Shown in pieces: positions 47,807 to 56,263 of a stretch of DNA of 64,000 bases. Every line of letters begins with the position of its first letter. Positions within the stretch are counted from its first letter, which is position 1. Source of the DNA: Actinocatenispora sp963805605 (GTDB lineage Bacteria; Actinomycetota; Actinomycetes; Mycobacteriales; Micromonosporaceae). The notes under the pieces were generated by a model, which was given only the letters and a program-made list of their open reading frames with translations, did not search any database and was not told where the DNA came from. The stretch is from assembly GCA_963805605.1 (NCBI GenBank), contig CAWDUX010000002.1, positions 1,178,001 to 1,242,000 on the forward strand. Direction: 5' to 3'. The position numbers and the translations under genes were made by a program.

Positions 47807-48709
47807 TCACTGGGCCGGGTTCAGGAGGTTGAGCGTTTCCTCGCGGGTCGGGATGGACGGTTGGGCGCCGGTGCGGCCGACGCAGAGGGCGGCGGCGGCG
47901 CTACCGGCGCGCATCGCCTCCTCGATGTCGGCGCTCCGGGCCAGCTGCGCGGCCACCACACCGCAGTACGTGTCCCCGGCGGCGGTCGTGTCGACCGTGA
48001 TCGGCCGGGTACGCGGCAGCCCGCACCAGCGGTCCGCCCCGCTGCGCGAAGATGCTGCCCCGCGCGCCGGCGGTGACGATCGCCCGGGGTACCCGTTGCA
48101 GCAGCAGCGGCAGCGCCTGCTCCGGGTCGGACTCCCCCACCAGTACGGACGCCTCGTGCTCGTTGACGACGAGCAGGTCGACCGCCTGCCACTGCGCGTC
48201 GGTCAGCGGCATCGCCGGCGCCGCGTTCAGCATGAGCAGCGCGTCGGCCCGCATCGCCTGCCTGGCCTGTACCAGCATCTCCGCCGGTATCTCCAGCTGG
48301 CCCAGCACCACATCGGCGGACGCGATCTCACCGACGGCGTCGGCGCTGAGGCGGTAGGTTCCCGCATTGGCTCCGGGCACGACGACGATCGAGTTCTCGC
48401 CCGATGCCGAGACGATCACGTACGCGCTGCCCGTCGCCGCGTCGGCAGCGACCTCCAGCGTGAGGTGGACGCCGGCGGCGGTGAGCTGGTCGCGCAGCGT
48501 ACGTCCTTCGGCGTCCGACCGACCCGGGCGATGAGCGCGGTACGCGCCCCGCCGGCCCGGGCCGCCGCCACCGCCTGGTTGGCGCCCTTGCCGCCGCCGG
48601 ACCGCGTGGTCCCGGCGGCGGTCACGGTCTCGCCCGGCCGCGGTATCCGTTCGACCTGGATCGACGTGTCCATGTTGACGCTTCCGACCACCGCCACGCG
48701 ATTGCTCAT
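47807..48709 (-). CDS. rbsK: Ribokinase (frame broken as given)
   Basis: A PfkB-family sugar kinase of about 300 codons. It begins VAVVGSVNMDTSIQVERIPRPGETV then SGGGKGANQAVAAARAG, as in ribokinase. The middle (GSAYVIVSASGENSIVVVPGAN) and LLVVNEHEASVLVG are in the next frame, and the anion-hole region VDTTAAGDTYCGVVAA, with catalytic Asp, is in a third. Breaks are near 48,515, where GGG would need to replace GG, and near 48,020. It would phosphorylate ribose or a related sugar. A single intact kinase is restored by two one-base changes. Confidence 0.82.
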
Positions 48710-48868
48710 GCGATGACGCTAGTGCGGTGGGTCGTCCGCCGGGCCGTGCGGCGAAGACAGGCCGATAGGGCGCAGACGATGGCTGTTCGGTCGTACCGCG
48801 CGACCGGTCGAGGAGGGGACGATCCTCAGGCAGCCGCAGTAGTCCGGTGCCCGGCCGAGGGAGCGACA

Positions 48869-49303
48869 GTGAACCGTATAGCCAGTGCAGCCGCCATCGC
48901 CCTGCTCGGTGCGGGCCTTCTCGCTGCGTGTGGCAGCAGCGGCAAGTCGGATGGCGGTGCAAAGGTTCCCGCCACGTTCGACAAGTTCCTCACGCTCCAG
49001 CGGGAGTCGTGTGAGGTGCCCAAGCCGGGCGACGACCTCAAGGTGCTCCGCGACGAGTTCGTGGTGGCCAACGGGCGGCCGAAGAACATCCCCGGGGTCG
49101 TCGGGTACGTGAAGTTCTACGGCGGCGGCGAGAAACCCATCGTCAAGAGCGGTGGTGGGACTCTCGTCCAGGAAGGACCGAAGGGACCGCACCAGCACTA
49201 CCTGGGCTACACCGATCGCGTCATCATCGACATCGACCTTGTCCACCCGGGCAAACGCAACAAGTGCAAGTACCTCGGCTCTGTCGTGGACGGCCAGAGC
49301 TAG
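48869..49303 (+). CDS. Putative lipoprotein
   Basis: A 144-aa protein with a signal peptide and lipobox (LLAACGSSG), so it should be anchored outside the membrane by Cys near position 18. The mature part has no family I recognise; it contains two further cysteines (ESCEVP and NKCKYL) that may pair. The GTG start at 48869 has GAGGGAG upstream. Confidence 0.7.
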   Translation: MNRIASAAAIALLGAGLLAACGSSGKSDGGAKVPATFDKFLTLQRESCEVPKPGDDLKVLRDEFVVANGRPKNIPGVVGYVKFYGGGEKPIVKSGGGTLVQEGPKGPHQHYLGYTDRVIIDIDLVHPGKRNKCKYLGSVVDGQS

Positions 49304-49380
49304 CAGTCGCCAGCGGTCCCATCCCGATCTACGCTGCGCACCCAACCGCGATCATGTGGAGCGCCGCAGTGATGTGGTGC

Positions 49381-49839
49381 TCAGGCGCCCCACTTGGCCG
49401 CGAGAGCTTCCACCTCGCGGATGAAATCGTCGACATCACCGAGTTGCTGATCGGCGGCGAGGAAGCCCACGATGACGGTCTGAAGTGCCAGGACTGTCTT
49501 ATCGGGCAGGTCGGCGGTCAGGCCGCGCTCGCCGAGAGCCGACCGTACGACCAGTTCACCGGCGTGCGGATCGTAGGAGTTGCCGTCGGGGTCGAAGCGC
49601 TCCCGGACCTGAGCGACGAAGTCAATGACCTCGGCAGGCGTGTGACCATCTGCGAACCGCTTCCGAACGCCGAGGAAGAACGCTGCGCCGATCAGAACGC
49701 CGTAGCCGGGCCAGCCGCCGGTCTGGTCGAGTCGTTCGGTGAGTTGTGCGTGCCGGTCGAAGTCGGCCGTGAGCATTGCCCGCAGGGCGTCGAGGTGACC
49801 AGTCGGCATCGTGCCCTCCGCCGTGTCGTTGAATGTCAC
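49381..49839 (-). CDS. Hypothetical protein
   Basis: A 152-aa protein of unknown family, mostly helical, with a short hydrophobic YGVLIGAAFFLGV segment and an acidic C-terminus. Its ATG overlaps the stop of the upstream gene by 4 bp, so it is part of the minus operon that runs from 51,639. The role may be linked to the SUKH protein upstream. Confidence 0.6.
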   Translation of the reverse strand: MTFNDTAEGTMPTGHLDALRAMLTADFDRHAQLTERLDQTGGWPGYGVLIGAAFFLGVRKRFADGHTPAEVIDFVAQVRERFDPDGNSYDPHAGELVVRSALGERGLTADLPDKTVLALQTVIVGFLAADQQLGDVDDFIREVEALAAKWGA

Positions 49840-50366
49840 CAGGAGTCCATCGCGCGGTGAACGGCATCGGAGGGGTCGGCGCCGCGGAGCAGGCTGTCGA
49901 TGGTTCGGACGAGCAGATCAGCCGCGAGCCGGAAGGCCGTCTCCGAGGATCCGACCTCATCGACTGCCGCCCGGTCGATGCACAGCGGCCCTGCCGGAAG
50001 AGCAGCACTGGCATCTCCGCTGAGGCCCAGAAGCACGGCGTCGGCGAAATCCTGCGGCAGGCCGGCCACCAGCGGTCGACCCAGCTCGCTGGCGCAGTCG
50101 GCTGAGGCACCGAAGGTCAGCTCCCCGCCATGGGGCACCACGAACGCAGTGGTTGTCGCCTCCGGGTCCGGCGTGAACTCCCCGCCGAGCAGCGCCCGCA
50201 TGATCATGCCGCCCAGTGCGCGATGGATCTCCACGACTGCACGCACAGCCGAGCCCGGCCTGCCCACTGCGAGCCGCTCTCCCTTGACAACTTCGACACC
50301 GACGTAACCGGCCGAAGGAACATCGGTAAGGATGGCGACGCGTCGACCACTTGCTACAACCTGCAC
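49836..50366 (-). CDS. Hypothetical protein
   Basis: A 176-aa protein starting at GTG. It opens with strands (RRVAILTDVPSAGYVGVEVV) and continues with a helical part ending RTIDSLLRGADPSDAVHRAMDSW. No family is recognised. It overlaps its downstream neighbour and lies 32 bp after the previous gene. Confidence 0.6.
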   Translation of the reverse strand: MQVVASGRRVAILTDVPSAGYVGVEVVKGERLAVGRPGSAVRAVVEIHRALGGMIMRALLGGEFTPDPEATTTAFVVPHGGELTFGASADCASELGRPLVAGLPQDFADAVLLGLSGDASAALPAGPLCIDRAAVDEVGSSETAFRLAADLLVRTIDSLLRGADPSDAVHRAMDSW

Positions 50367-50398
50367 TCCGACTCCACGTTGCTCGACGCTGGGGATGT

Positions 50399-50698
50399 TC
50401 AGCCGAAGCTCCGGGAGAACTGCTCAAGTGCCGGCTCTCCTTCTTTCCACTCACGGAAGATGGCCGCAGCTACTGACACGAACAGTGCGTGCTCCTTCTG
50501 CTCAGGTACAGGATCGCGTACGGTTCCGTCCGCGCGGGTGATGTGCATGGCCTGGCCATGGCCCTGCTCATCGGCATACCGAACCGTCTGGCCATCACGG
50601 TCCACGATCACGAAGCCGTGTTCGAGATCGCGCGTCCAGCGGTAGAGAATCCCCTCTTCTCGAACAGCATGTCTCAGGAGACTCAGAGATGCGCCCAT
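50399..50698 (-). CDS. Small hypothetical protein
   Basis: A 99-aa protein beginning at ATG 50698. Strands such as GFVIVDRDGQTVRYAD are followed by a helical tail. I do not recognise it. It sits 21 bp after the SUKH gene on the same strand and is likely co-transcribed. Confidence 0.55.
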   Translation of the reverse strand: MGASLSLLRHAVREEGILYRWTRDLEHGFVIVDRDGQTVRYADEQGHGQAMHITRADGTVRDPVPEQKEHALFVSVAAAIFREWKEGEPALEQFSRSFG

Positions 50699-50719
50699 GG
50701 ACTCACCGCAGATCGACGC

Positions 50720-51151
50720 TCAGCGGACCGGTTGCAGTCCGTTGAGGAAACTCGGCCAGTCTTCCGCCTTGTACGTGAGGTTGTCCTCTCGTGGCGGCTC
50801 ACCCTCATCCGCTTCCTCCTCATGGTTCCAGAACCACACGGAACGTTTGTCCTCCGGACGAAGCGAGACGGCGAAGAGATTCCCGTACTCATCATCTGCC
50901 ACCGGCAGCAGCCAGTCTGAGACGCGGCCAGCGTAGGTCCGTAGCATCCGCCACATGCTGGCGGACTTTGGCACCTCACCCAGCCCGAACACGTTCTTGA
51001 CCGCTTCGCTGTTGCCATCGAGCCAGCCGCCGTCCTGGCTCAACAGGTAGTCACGGTAGGACTCGGGCAGCGCTCTCCCGATCTGCTCTTCGAGGCGCTG
51101 AGTCAGCTCCAACGTGGCAGGTGGTTCGCGCTCGACATAGCCGGCGGGCAC
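50720..51151 (-). CDS. SMI1/KNR4 (SUKH) family protein
   Basis: A 143-aa protein with the SUKH pattern: LPESYRDYLLSQDGGWL at the start, VFGLGEV in the middle, then LLPVADDEYGNLFAVSLR and SVWFWNHEEE. SUKH proteins often serve as immunity proteins against polymorphic toxins, or as general binding modules. No toxin gene is obvious beside it; the neighbouring unknown proteins are candidates for partners. The start is the GTG at 51151. Confidence 0.8.
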   Translation of the reverse strand: MPAGYVEREPPATLELTQRLEEQIGRALPESYRDYLLSQDGGWLDGNSEAVKNVFGLGEVPKSASMWRMLRTYAGRVSDWLLPVADDEYGNLFAVSLRPEDKRSVWFWNHEEEADEGEPPREDNLTYKAEDWPSFLNGLQPVR

Positions 51152-51162
51152 GCTGAGCTCCG

Positions 51163-51639
51163 CTAGTTCTGAGCGAGTGGGCCTTGCCCGTACATGCTGT
51201 CCAGCATGTTTTCGCAGTCGTCCAGGTAGTCAGTCCACGAATTTTCTGCCGGCGCGCATCCTGCGATCATGGCGCCGGTGACGAGGAACAGCAGGCTTGC
51301 TACCTTCTCGGCTGGCTGGAGCAGGGACAGATCTTTCAGGTTGGCGCTCGCATCGAGGATCTCAGCCACGTCCTCCCGGCGGAGCGGAACCCAGGACTCG
51401 GCCTCGACCAACTCGGTCGCTGCCTGTTCGATCTCGGCAGAGGTCGGCTTCCGGTTCTCCATGCGGTAGAGAACGACGTAGAGGATTCCGGTAGTGACTC
51501 GAAGCGCGTGGACCAGGTCCTCTTCGGGAAGCTTCGTCAACTCGCTGTATGCCCGATCCAGGCGTTCCTGGTCCTCGGCGGTGACACCGGCGAAGGTCTC
51601 CCGGATCAATGGCTCTACCCGCATGTCAATGATCGTCAT
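51163..51639 (-). CDS. Hypothetical protein, paralogue A of a duplicated pair
   Basis: A 158-aa helical protein (IIDMRVEPLIRETFAGV at the start; LQPAEKVASLLFLVTGAMI with a short hydrophobic helix; end ENMLDSMYGQGPLAQN). It has a close paralogue at 52203-52679. The family is unknown. The start ATG at 51639 overlaps the 3' remnant of a second gene, as it does in the complete copy. Confidence 0.65.
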   Translation of the reverse strand: MTIIDMRVEPLIRETFAGVTAEDQERLDRAYSELTKLPEEDLVHALRVTTGILYVVLYRMENRKPTSAEIEQAATELVEAESWVPLRREDVAEILDASANLKDLSLLQPAEKVASLLFLVTGAMIAGCAPAENSWTDYLDDCENMLDSMYGQGPLAQN

Positions 51640-51715
51640 GCCGTTCCTTCCGCTTGTCCCACCACGATTGAACCCCTGCTACCGCCGTCGCGAGCGCCAA
51701 GGCGCCCACAGTGAC
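51626..51715 (-). pseudogene. 3' remnant of the membrane-protein gene (copy of 52666-53094)
   Basis: The last ~28 codons read VGALALATAVAGVQSWWDK then RKERHDDH and stop, matching VVALSIATGVAGVQLWWDK and RKERHDSN at the end of the intact gene. It overlaps the start of the next paralogue by the same 14-base arrangement (stop base 13 nt from the start). Everything upstream has been replaced by a DUF5753 fragment. Confidence 0.6.
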
Positions 51716-51863
51716 ACGCCTCGGGAGAGTCGAAGCAGACTTGATCGGTTCTGCGGACGTGTCATCCTATGAACGACTGTGGGAGCGGCTCGACCAGGTC
51801 GCCCTGCCGGAGAAGCGGAGCATCGATCTGCTTGCCAAGACGATCAAGCAGATCATCAAGTAG
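51711..51863 (+). pseudogene. C-terminal fragment of a DUF5753/XRE regulator
   Basis: An in-frame stretch from GTG 51711 reads VSSYERLWERLDQVALPEK, which matches the end of DUF5753 regulators (IAPYEKLWTRLSRVALSAD in the neighbour at 53797). The helix-turn-helix and most of DUF5753 are missing. It directly precedes a DUF397 gene, as the complete regulator does. Confidence 0.55.
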
Positions 51864-51879
51864 CGAGATGGGGACCGTG

Positions 51880-52092
51880 ATGGATGAGAAGTTTCAGAAC
51901 TGGCGCAAGTCCCGTCGTAGCGGCGCCGGCAACGGTGGCTGCGTAGAGATCGCCTTCGCCGCGGACGGCACCGTCGGGGTCCGGGATAGCAAGGATCAGA
52001 GCGGCCCGGTACTTCAGTTCACCCCGTATGAGTGGGAGTGCTTCACCGGCGGCGTTCATGACGGCGAGTTCGAGCACTCTGGTCCTCAGTGA
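51880..52092 (+). CDS. DUF397 protein
   Basis: A 70-aa DUF397 protein: WRKSRRSGAGNGGCVEIAF, VGVRDSKD, VLQFTPYEWECFTGGVHDG. These small proteins are usual partners of XRE/DUF5753 regulators in actinomycetes. Its own regulator is reduced to a fragment just upstream. A nearly identical protein is encoded at 54687. Confidence 0.82.
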   Translation: MDEKFQNWRKSRRSGAGNGGCVEIAFAADGTVGVRDSKDQSGPVLQFTPYEWECFTGGVHDGEFEHSGPQ

Positions 52093-52202
52093 GCTGACAC
52101 CTCCTGCACATCTTCAGCCACCGATCAGCCAGTATTTCTTGTGCTCCTCGCTGCGACGAGATCACCTCACTCCTGGCCTATAAGCATCTGCGTTCCATCA
52201 AA

Positions 52203-52679
52203 TTAGTGCTGAGCCAGCGGACCATGACCGTACATGCCGTCGAGCATGTTTTCGCATTCGTCCAGGAAGTCGGCCCACTGATTTTCCGGAGAGCACATCG
52301 AGATGAGTGAGCCCGTCACAATGAAGAGAAGGCTCGCGACCTTCTCAGCCGGCTGCAGTAACGAGAGATCGCGCAGATCGACGTGCGCTGCCAGGATGGT
52401 TTCGACATCTTCCTGCTGCAGAGTAAGCCAGTTGCGCTCAACCTTCACCACATCTGCTGCTGCTTCAGCTACTTCTTCCGGCGTGGGCTTGCGGTTCTCC
52501 ATACGATAGAGGACGACGTAGAGAACACCGGACGCAACGCGCAAGGCATGTAGCTTGTCCTCGTCGGGCAGGTTCGCGATCTTTTCGAGTGCCCCGTCAA
52601 GGCGGTCTGGTTCCTCAGCGATCACCCCCGCGAAGGTTTCTCGCACGAGCGGCTCTATGCGCATGTCAATTACTGTCAT
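52203..52679 (-). CDS. Hypothetical protein, paralogue B
   Basis: A 158-aa helical protein (VIDMRIEPLVRETFAGV; LLQPAEKVASLLFIVTGSLI; end ENMLDGMYGHGPLAQH), clearly related to the protein at 51163-51639. It overlaps the stop of the membrane protein gene by 14 bases, so the two are coupled. The start is the ATG at 52679; the frame from 52733 extends into the upstream gene. Confidence 0.65.
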   Translation of the reverse strand: MTVIDMRIEPLVRETFAGVIAEEPDRLDGALEKIANLPDEDKLHALRVASGVLYVVLYRMENRKPTPEEVAEAAADVVKVERNWLTLQQEDVETILAAHVDLRDLSLLQPAEKVASLLFIVTGSLISMCSPENQWADFLDECENMLDGMYGHGPLAQH

Positions 52680-53094
52680 GGCGTTCCTTTCGCTTGTCCC
52701 ACCACAGTTGCACCCCGGCAACCCCGGTCGCAATACTCAGTGCTACGACTGATACCCATTTAGGCGCCCCAGACCACACGATACTGAGAACGTCTTTACC
52801 GAGAGAGCCGATGAGCGTTCCGGTCGCCAAAGTGACGCCCGTGCGGAATCCTTTCCGTTGCGGCGAAGGCCGCTTACGGAGTCCTTCTCTTTGCTTCGCG
52901 TTATGTTCCGGCGTGGCGTTACGGCCTGTAGGACGACCAGGCATAAGCGGCTGCAAGTTGACGATAGGGACGCCGAACATGCTGTCCACGATCGGCGGGA
53001 AGGACGCTCCGTCCCCGTGCGCCTCGGATGCGCCTTCGCCGCGGTCGGCCTGTTCCGGGGGGAGCGGGGTGCCCAGCCCGCTCCCCCCGCTCAA
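52666..53094 (-). CDS. Small membrane protein of the duplicated cluster
   Basis: A 142-aa protein. The first ~90 residues are polar and probably disordered; one or two hydrophobic segments (TGVTLATGTLIG and VSVVALSIATGVAGVQLWW) follow, and the end is basic. The ATG at 53094 overlaps the stop of the coiled-coil gene (ATGA). Unknown family. Confidence 0.6.
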   Translation of the reverse strand: MSGGSGLGTPLPPEQADRGEGASEAHGDGASFPPIVDSMFGVPIVNLQPLMPGRPTGRNATPEHNAKQREGLRKRPSPQRKGFRTGVTLATGTLIGSLGKDVLSIVWSGAPKWVSVVALSIATGVAGVQLWWDKRKERHDSN

Positions 53095-53627
53095 TTTGGG
53101 CCTGCGGTCGAGCCTGCCTTCCGGGCGTCGGCGGTCAGGGTCTCGCTGAGCTTCTTGGCCGAGCTGAGCAACCCGGTGACGGGTGGCATGAGGATCGCAC
53201 GCGGCCGGTGGATGGCCGCTTTGAGCTGGCCGGGCTGACCGCCGGCCAGGATCTGGGTGACCTGCTGCTCCAGGTGCGCGAGACTCTGCGCGACGCCCTT
53301 GACGGTGCTCATGGCGCTGTCGAGTTCGTTGCCCACAGGAGCGAGGTGGGCGATGATCTCCTGCGGCGTGGAGTCGTTTCCGATGGCACTGACCTGCTGG
53401 ACGCAGCCACCGACCGCCTTGGCGAGGTTCGACTGCCGGCCCGCGGACTCGGTCAGCGACTTGCGGACCGCCGACAGCCGCACGGCGACACCCTTGAAGC
53501 CCGTCGCCGCAAGCTGCGCCTGGACTCTCGCGGCGGACTGCTCAGCCGCGCTCGTCGCTGTCTGCGCCTTGCCTATGTGCTCGACTGCGCTTCGGAGCGC
53601 TCCGATCAACTCCGCCGTATCCGCCAC
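53091..53627 (-). CDS. Coiled-coil helical protein
   Basis: A 178-aa protein dominated by helices with heptad-like spacing (LIGALRSAVEHIGKAQTAT; NELDSAMSTVKGVAQSLAHL). It resembles the small helical proteins of unknown role seen in Micromonosporaceae-type genomes, possibly linked to WXG100-like biology, but I cannot name a family with confidence. The GTG at 53627 is the likely start; the open frame continues upstream to 54089 across the divergent regulator gene. It heads a three-gene operon. Confidence 0.55.
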   Translation of the reverse strand: MADTAELIGALRSAVEHIGKAQTATSAAEQSAARVQAQLAATGFKGVAVRLSAVRKSLTESAGRQSNLAKAVGGCVQQVSAIGNDSTPQEIIAHLAPVGNELDSAMSTVKGVAQSLAHLEQQVTQILAGGQPGQLKAAIHRPRAILMPPVTGLLSSAKKLSETLTADARKAGSTAGPN

Positions 53628-53796
53628 TCCGGAACCGTAACGGTCTCCGGCAAACAAGCCAACACGACTCCGACCTGACCGATAGCCGCATTCGTCGCTC
53701 GCCTGGCCGCTTGTTACATCGGCCGTCAGCGCTGTAACAACAATGTAAAGAACTGTTACTGTTACAACTTCTTCCTGACGGCTACCAGGAGGTCCG

Positions 53797-54674
53797 ATGG
53801 TCACCAGTCCACACGTGCGTGAGCAGCGACTCGGGCAGGAGTTGCGGAAGTCCGTACTGGACGCGGGGCTGACCGCGGAGCAGGTCGCGAAGAAGATCCG
53901 CGTATCGCGGGTCACGATCAGCCACCTGGAGACCGCAGCTCGCCGGCCCGACGTCGGCGACGTCATGGATATCCTCGACCAGCTCAGCGTCAAACCCAGG
54001 AAGTTCGACGAGCTGGTGCGGGTAGCCCGTGACGCCGCCGCACGCGGATGGTGGGAGGAGCGGCGGTACAAGGCGATGGGCGAACGCAAGCTCTGTACGC
54101 CAACCTGGAGTACGGCGCCGACAGCATCCGCGAGTACGCGCCGGCCTCATCTCCGGACTGCTCCAGACCCGCGAGTACATGGAGGTCGCGAAACCAGCAC
54201 GGTCAAGCCGCCAGCTCAGTGACACGTGGACTCTTGAGGATCCGTCGCCGGACGGTTGGAGCGCAAGCGGATCTTCGACGAGGACGAACGGCCCGGTGCT
54301 GCGAGATCATCGCGGAGGAGATCGCCATCGCCCGGATCACACAGCGCCGCGGTCATGGTCAGGCAGATCCAACGCCTCATGGACGTCGCCGCGAACCAGA
54401 CCGCGGTACGGCTGCGGATCCTGCCGCGTCAACATGGACATGAGCGACTGGCGATGATACCGCCGTCGATGTTCCAGCTCTACAGCTACCCGCGACCGGA
54501 GTGACCCGACTGTGGTCCGGTAGAAACCGTACAGGAGGACTTGAGTGATCGAGGAAGCGGATATCGCGCCGTACGAGAAGCTGTGGACCCGTCTGAGCCG
54601 GGTAGCATTGTCGGCGGATCAGAGCATGGAGTTGCTTGCCAGGTCGGAAGAAACTCGCTAAGCAGCGGGATTGA
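53797..54674 (+). CDS. XRE/DUF5753 transcriptional regulator (frame broken as given)
   Basis: The first ~100 codons are intact: REQRLGQELRKSVLDAGLT, then the helix-turn-helix AEQVAKKIRVSRVTISHLET, then the DUF5753 start. From about 54,090 on, the DUF5753 blocks (ALYANLEYGADSIREYAP, LISGLLQTREYMEV, MVRQIQRLMDVAANQTAVRL, IAPYEKLWTRLSRVALSAD) appear in changing frames roughly every 60-80 bp, nearly always needing one added base. The end, with KKLAKQRD and a TGA at 54672-54674, lies 12 bp before the DUF397 start. It is divergent from the coiled-coil operon. Confidence 0.7.
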
Positions 54675-54686
54675 GGATCCACGGAC

Positions 54687-55013
54687 ATGGACGAGAAGTT
54701 CCGGAACTGGCGGAAGTCGCGCCGTAGCAGCGCCGGCAACGGCGGATGCGTCGAGATCGCGTTCGCGGACGATGGGACGGTGGGCGTCCGGGACAGCAAG
54801 GATCCCAGCGGCGCGGTCCTTCAGTTCACGCCGTACGAGTGGGAGTGCTTCACCGGCGGCGTACACGACGGCGAGTTCGAGCACCCGCGCTCGCCACCTG
54901 ACGCCCGACAGGGCGCCCTTCTTCTCGGCCGGTGGCCGGAGTCCAAGGACTCCGACCAGCCGGGTTTTGCTGTCCAGGAGCCGACGAGAAAAGTGACAGC
55001 CCGTATGGCTTGA
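54687..55013 (+). CDS. DUF397 protein with a long tail
   Basis: A 108-aa protein. Residues 1-68 are a DUF397 domain (WRKSRRSSAGNGGCVEIAF, VGVRDSKD, YEWECFTGGVHDG) very close to that at 51880. The last ~40 residues have no counterpart there. The tail could be a genuine extension or the result of a lost stop. It is the usual partner of the XRE/DUF5753 regulator upstream. Confidence 0.78.
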   Translation: MDEKFRNWRKSRRSSAGNGGCVEIAFADDGTVGVRDSKDPSGAVLQFTPYEWECFTGGVHDGEFEHPRSPPDARQGALLLGRWPESKDSDQPGFAVQEPTRKVTARMA

Positions 55014-55188
55014 CCAGAACGCGCTGTCAATCGTGAGACTGTGACGAAGTAACTCGTGATCGGTCACCGATCAGGTTCGGTAACTGAACGAGAACCGGTA
55101 CGGCGATCTTGCTGCCTATTTTGCTCGGCTCCAGGCTCCTGACTTTCCGGCGCGGAGTCACGGCAGCTCTGACCGACGGAGGTATCTG

Positions 55189-55461
55189 ATGACTGCTGGT
55201 ACTGCGACGAAGCTGGCGATGCCGGCGGCGCCGAAGCTGTTCGCGCTCGTACTGGATGAGGAGGACCCGGAGTACGCGGAGTACGTGGCGGCCTGTCAGC
55301 CGGCCGACCGGGTCGTGTGGTGGGGCGCCGAGTTCGACGGGCAGGCGGTGCTGTACCGCATCACGCCGGACGGGAAGCTGGACACCGCGCGCTCACGGGA
55401 CGCCGCCCTGGCCGAGGACCGCTTCAACCAGGTGTACCCGGTGAAGCTGGAGTGGCTGTGA
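55189..55461 (+). CDS. Small acidic hypothetical protein
   Basis: A 90-aa protein (ALVLDEEDPEYAEYVAACQP; VVWWGAEFDGQAVLYRITPDG). It has a strand-rich middle and no recognisable family. It starts at ATG 55189 after GGAGG and overlaps the next GTG (GTGA), so it heads a three-gene operon of small proteins. Confidence 0.6.
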   Translation: MTAGTATKLAMPAAPKLFALVLDEEDPEYAEYVAACQPADRVVWWGAEFDGQAVLYRITPDGKLDTARSRDAALAEDRFNQVYPVKLEWL

Positions 55462-55724
55462 CCCGGGAACCGTTGCGCCACAACACGATCCGCGGACCGG
55501 AACGCGACGGGCCGGCTGCCGCCACAACCCCCGTACACGCAGATGGGCGCGGTGCTACGCCCTGGAAAGCCGCACCGCGCCCGTGCCTCACAACAAATCC
55601 AGGAGGACGTATGAGACTCACTCATCGTATCCGCACCCTGCACACCCGGGCCAGCGCCCGACTGCGGCAGTTGCAGACCGACCCCCGCGCCGCGACGTAC
55701 CGCGAGCCGGAGTGGTGGCGATGA
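55458..55724 (+). CDS. Small basic hypothetical protein
   Basis: The 88-aa frame starts at GTG 55458, overlapping the upstream stop. A strong AGGAGG lies before an internal ATG at 55611, giving a 37-residue basic peptide (RLTHRIRTLHTRASARLRQL). I suspect the real product is this short form, since the first 50 residues are low-complexity. It overlaps the next ATG by 4 bp. Confidence 0.45.
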   Translation: MTREPLRHNTIRGPERDGPAAATTPVHADGRGATPWKAAPRPCLTTNPGGRMRLTHRIRTLHTRASARLRQLQTDPRAATYREPEWWR

Positions 55725-56020
55725 CCGTGACCGCACTCCTGGGCCACTCGTTGACCATCGCGCTGGTGGGCTTCGGGTTCGGCTGCGCCATCGTCGGCTT
55801 CTTCCTCGGCCACACCGTCAAAGCCGAACGCGTCTGGCAGGACTGGGTCGACAGCCGGTCCACCCCGACCACCCACCGGTACGCCCCGCCGGCCCCGTCG
55901 GCTCTGCCGACACCGTCGGCTCTGCCACGCGCCACTTCCACCGCCCGGCACCGCCGCGTCGACGCCCGCACCCGGCCGCGCCGCCGCATCCGGTACCGCG
56001 CACCGGCACCCGTCACCTGA
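55721..56020 (+). CDS. Small membrane protein
   Basis: A 99-aa protein with one long hydrophobic helix (LTIALVGFGFGCAIVGFFLG, about residues 10-29) and a polar, proline/arginine-rich tail. It should be a single-pass membrane protein with the tail in the cytoplasm. It overlaps the previous stop by 4 bp. Unknown family. Confidence 0.55.
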   Translation: MTVTALLGHSLTIALVGFGFGCAIVGFFLGHTVKAERVWQDWVDSRSTPTTHRYAPPAPSALPTPSALPRATSTARHRRVDARTRPRRRIRYRAPAPVT

Positions 56021-56094
56021 CCCGCCCCCTGCGGGCCGGCCACCCCACCCTCGTGGCCGGCCCGACCCCTCGCCGCGGCGCGACCCAGCTGAAA

Positions 56095-56154
56095 TCGGGA
56101 GAGTTTGTCGGATCAGGGTCGCCAGGGCCACCTCAATCACACAAACTCTCCCGA
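56095..56154. repeat. Perfect 14-bp inverted repeat
   Basis: TCGGGAGAGTTTGT (56095-56108) and ACAAACTCTCCCGA (56141-56154) are exact reverse complements with a 32-nt loop. It lies between the small-protein operon and the converging secreted-protein gene, so it may end one or both transcripts. Confidence 0.6.
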
Positions 56155-56263
56155 GTTCCCGGCGCCACGTTTCCCGGCGCGGCGACCTGACCTGACCGAA
56201 ATACCTACGCTCCGACGGTCAGCCCGCAGCACGGCGGCGACGAGGCGACCTACGGCGTACCGG

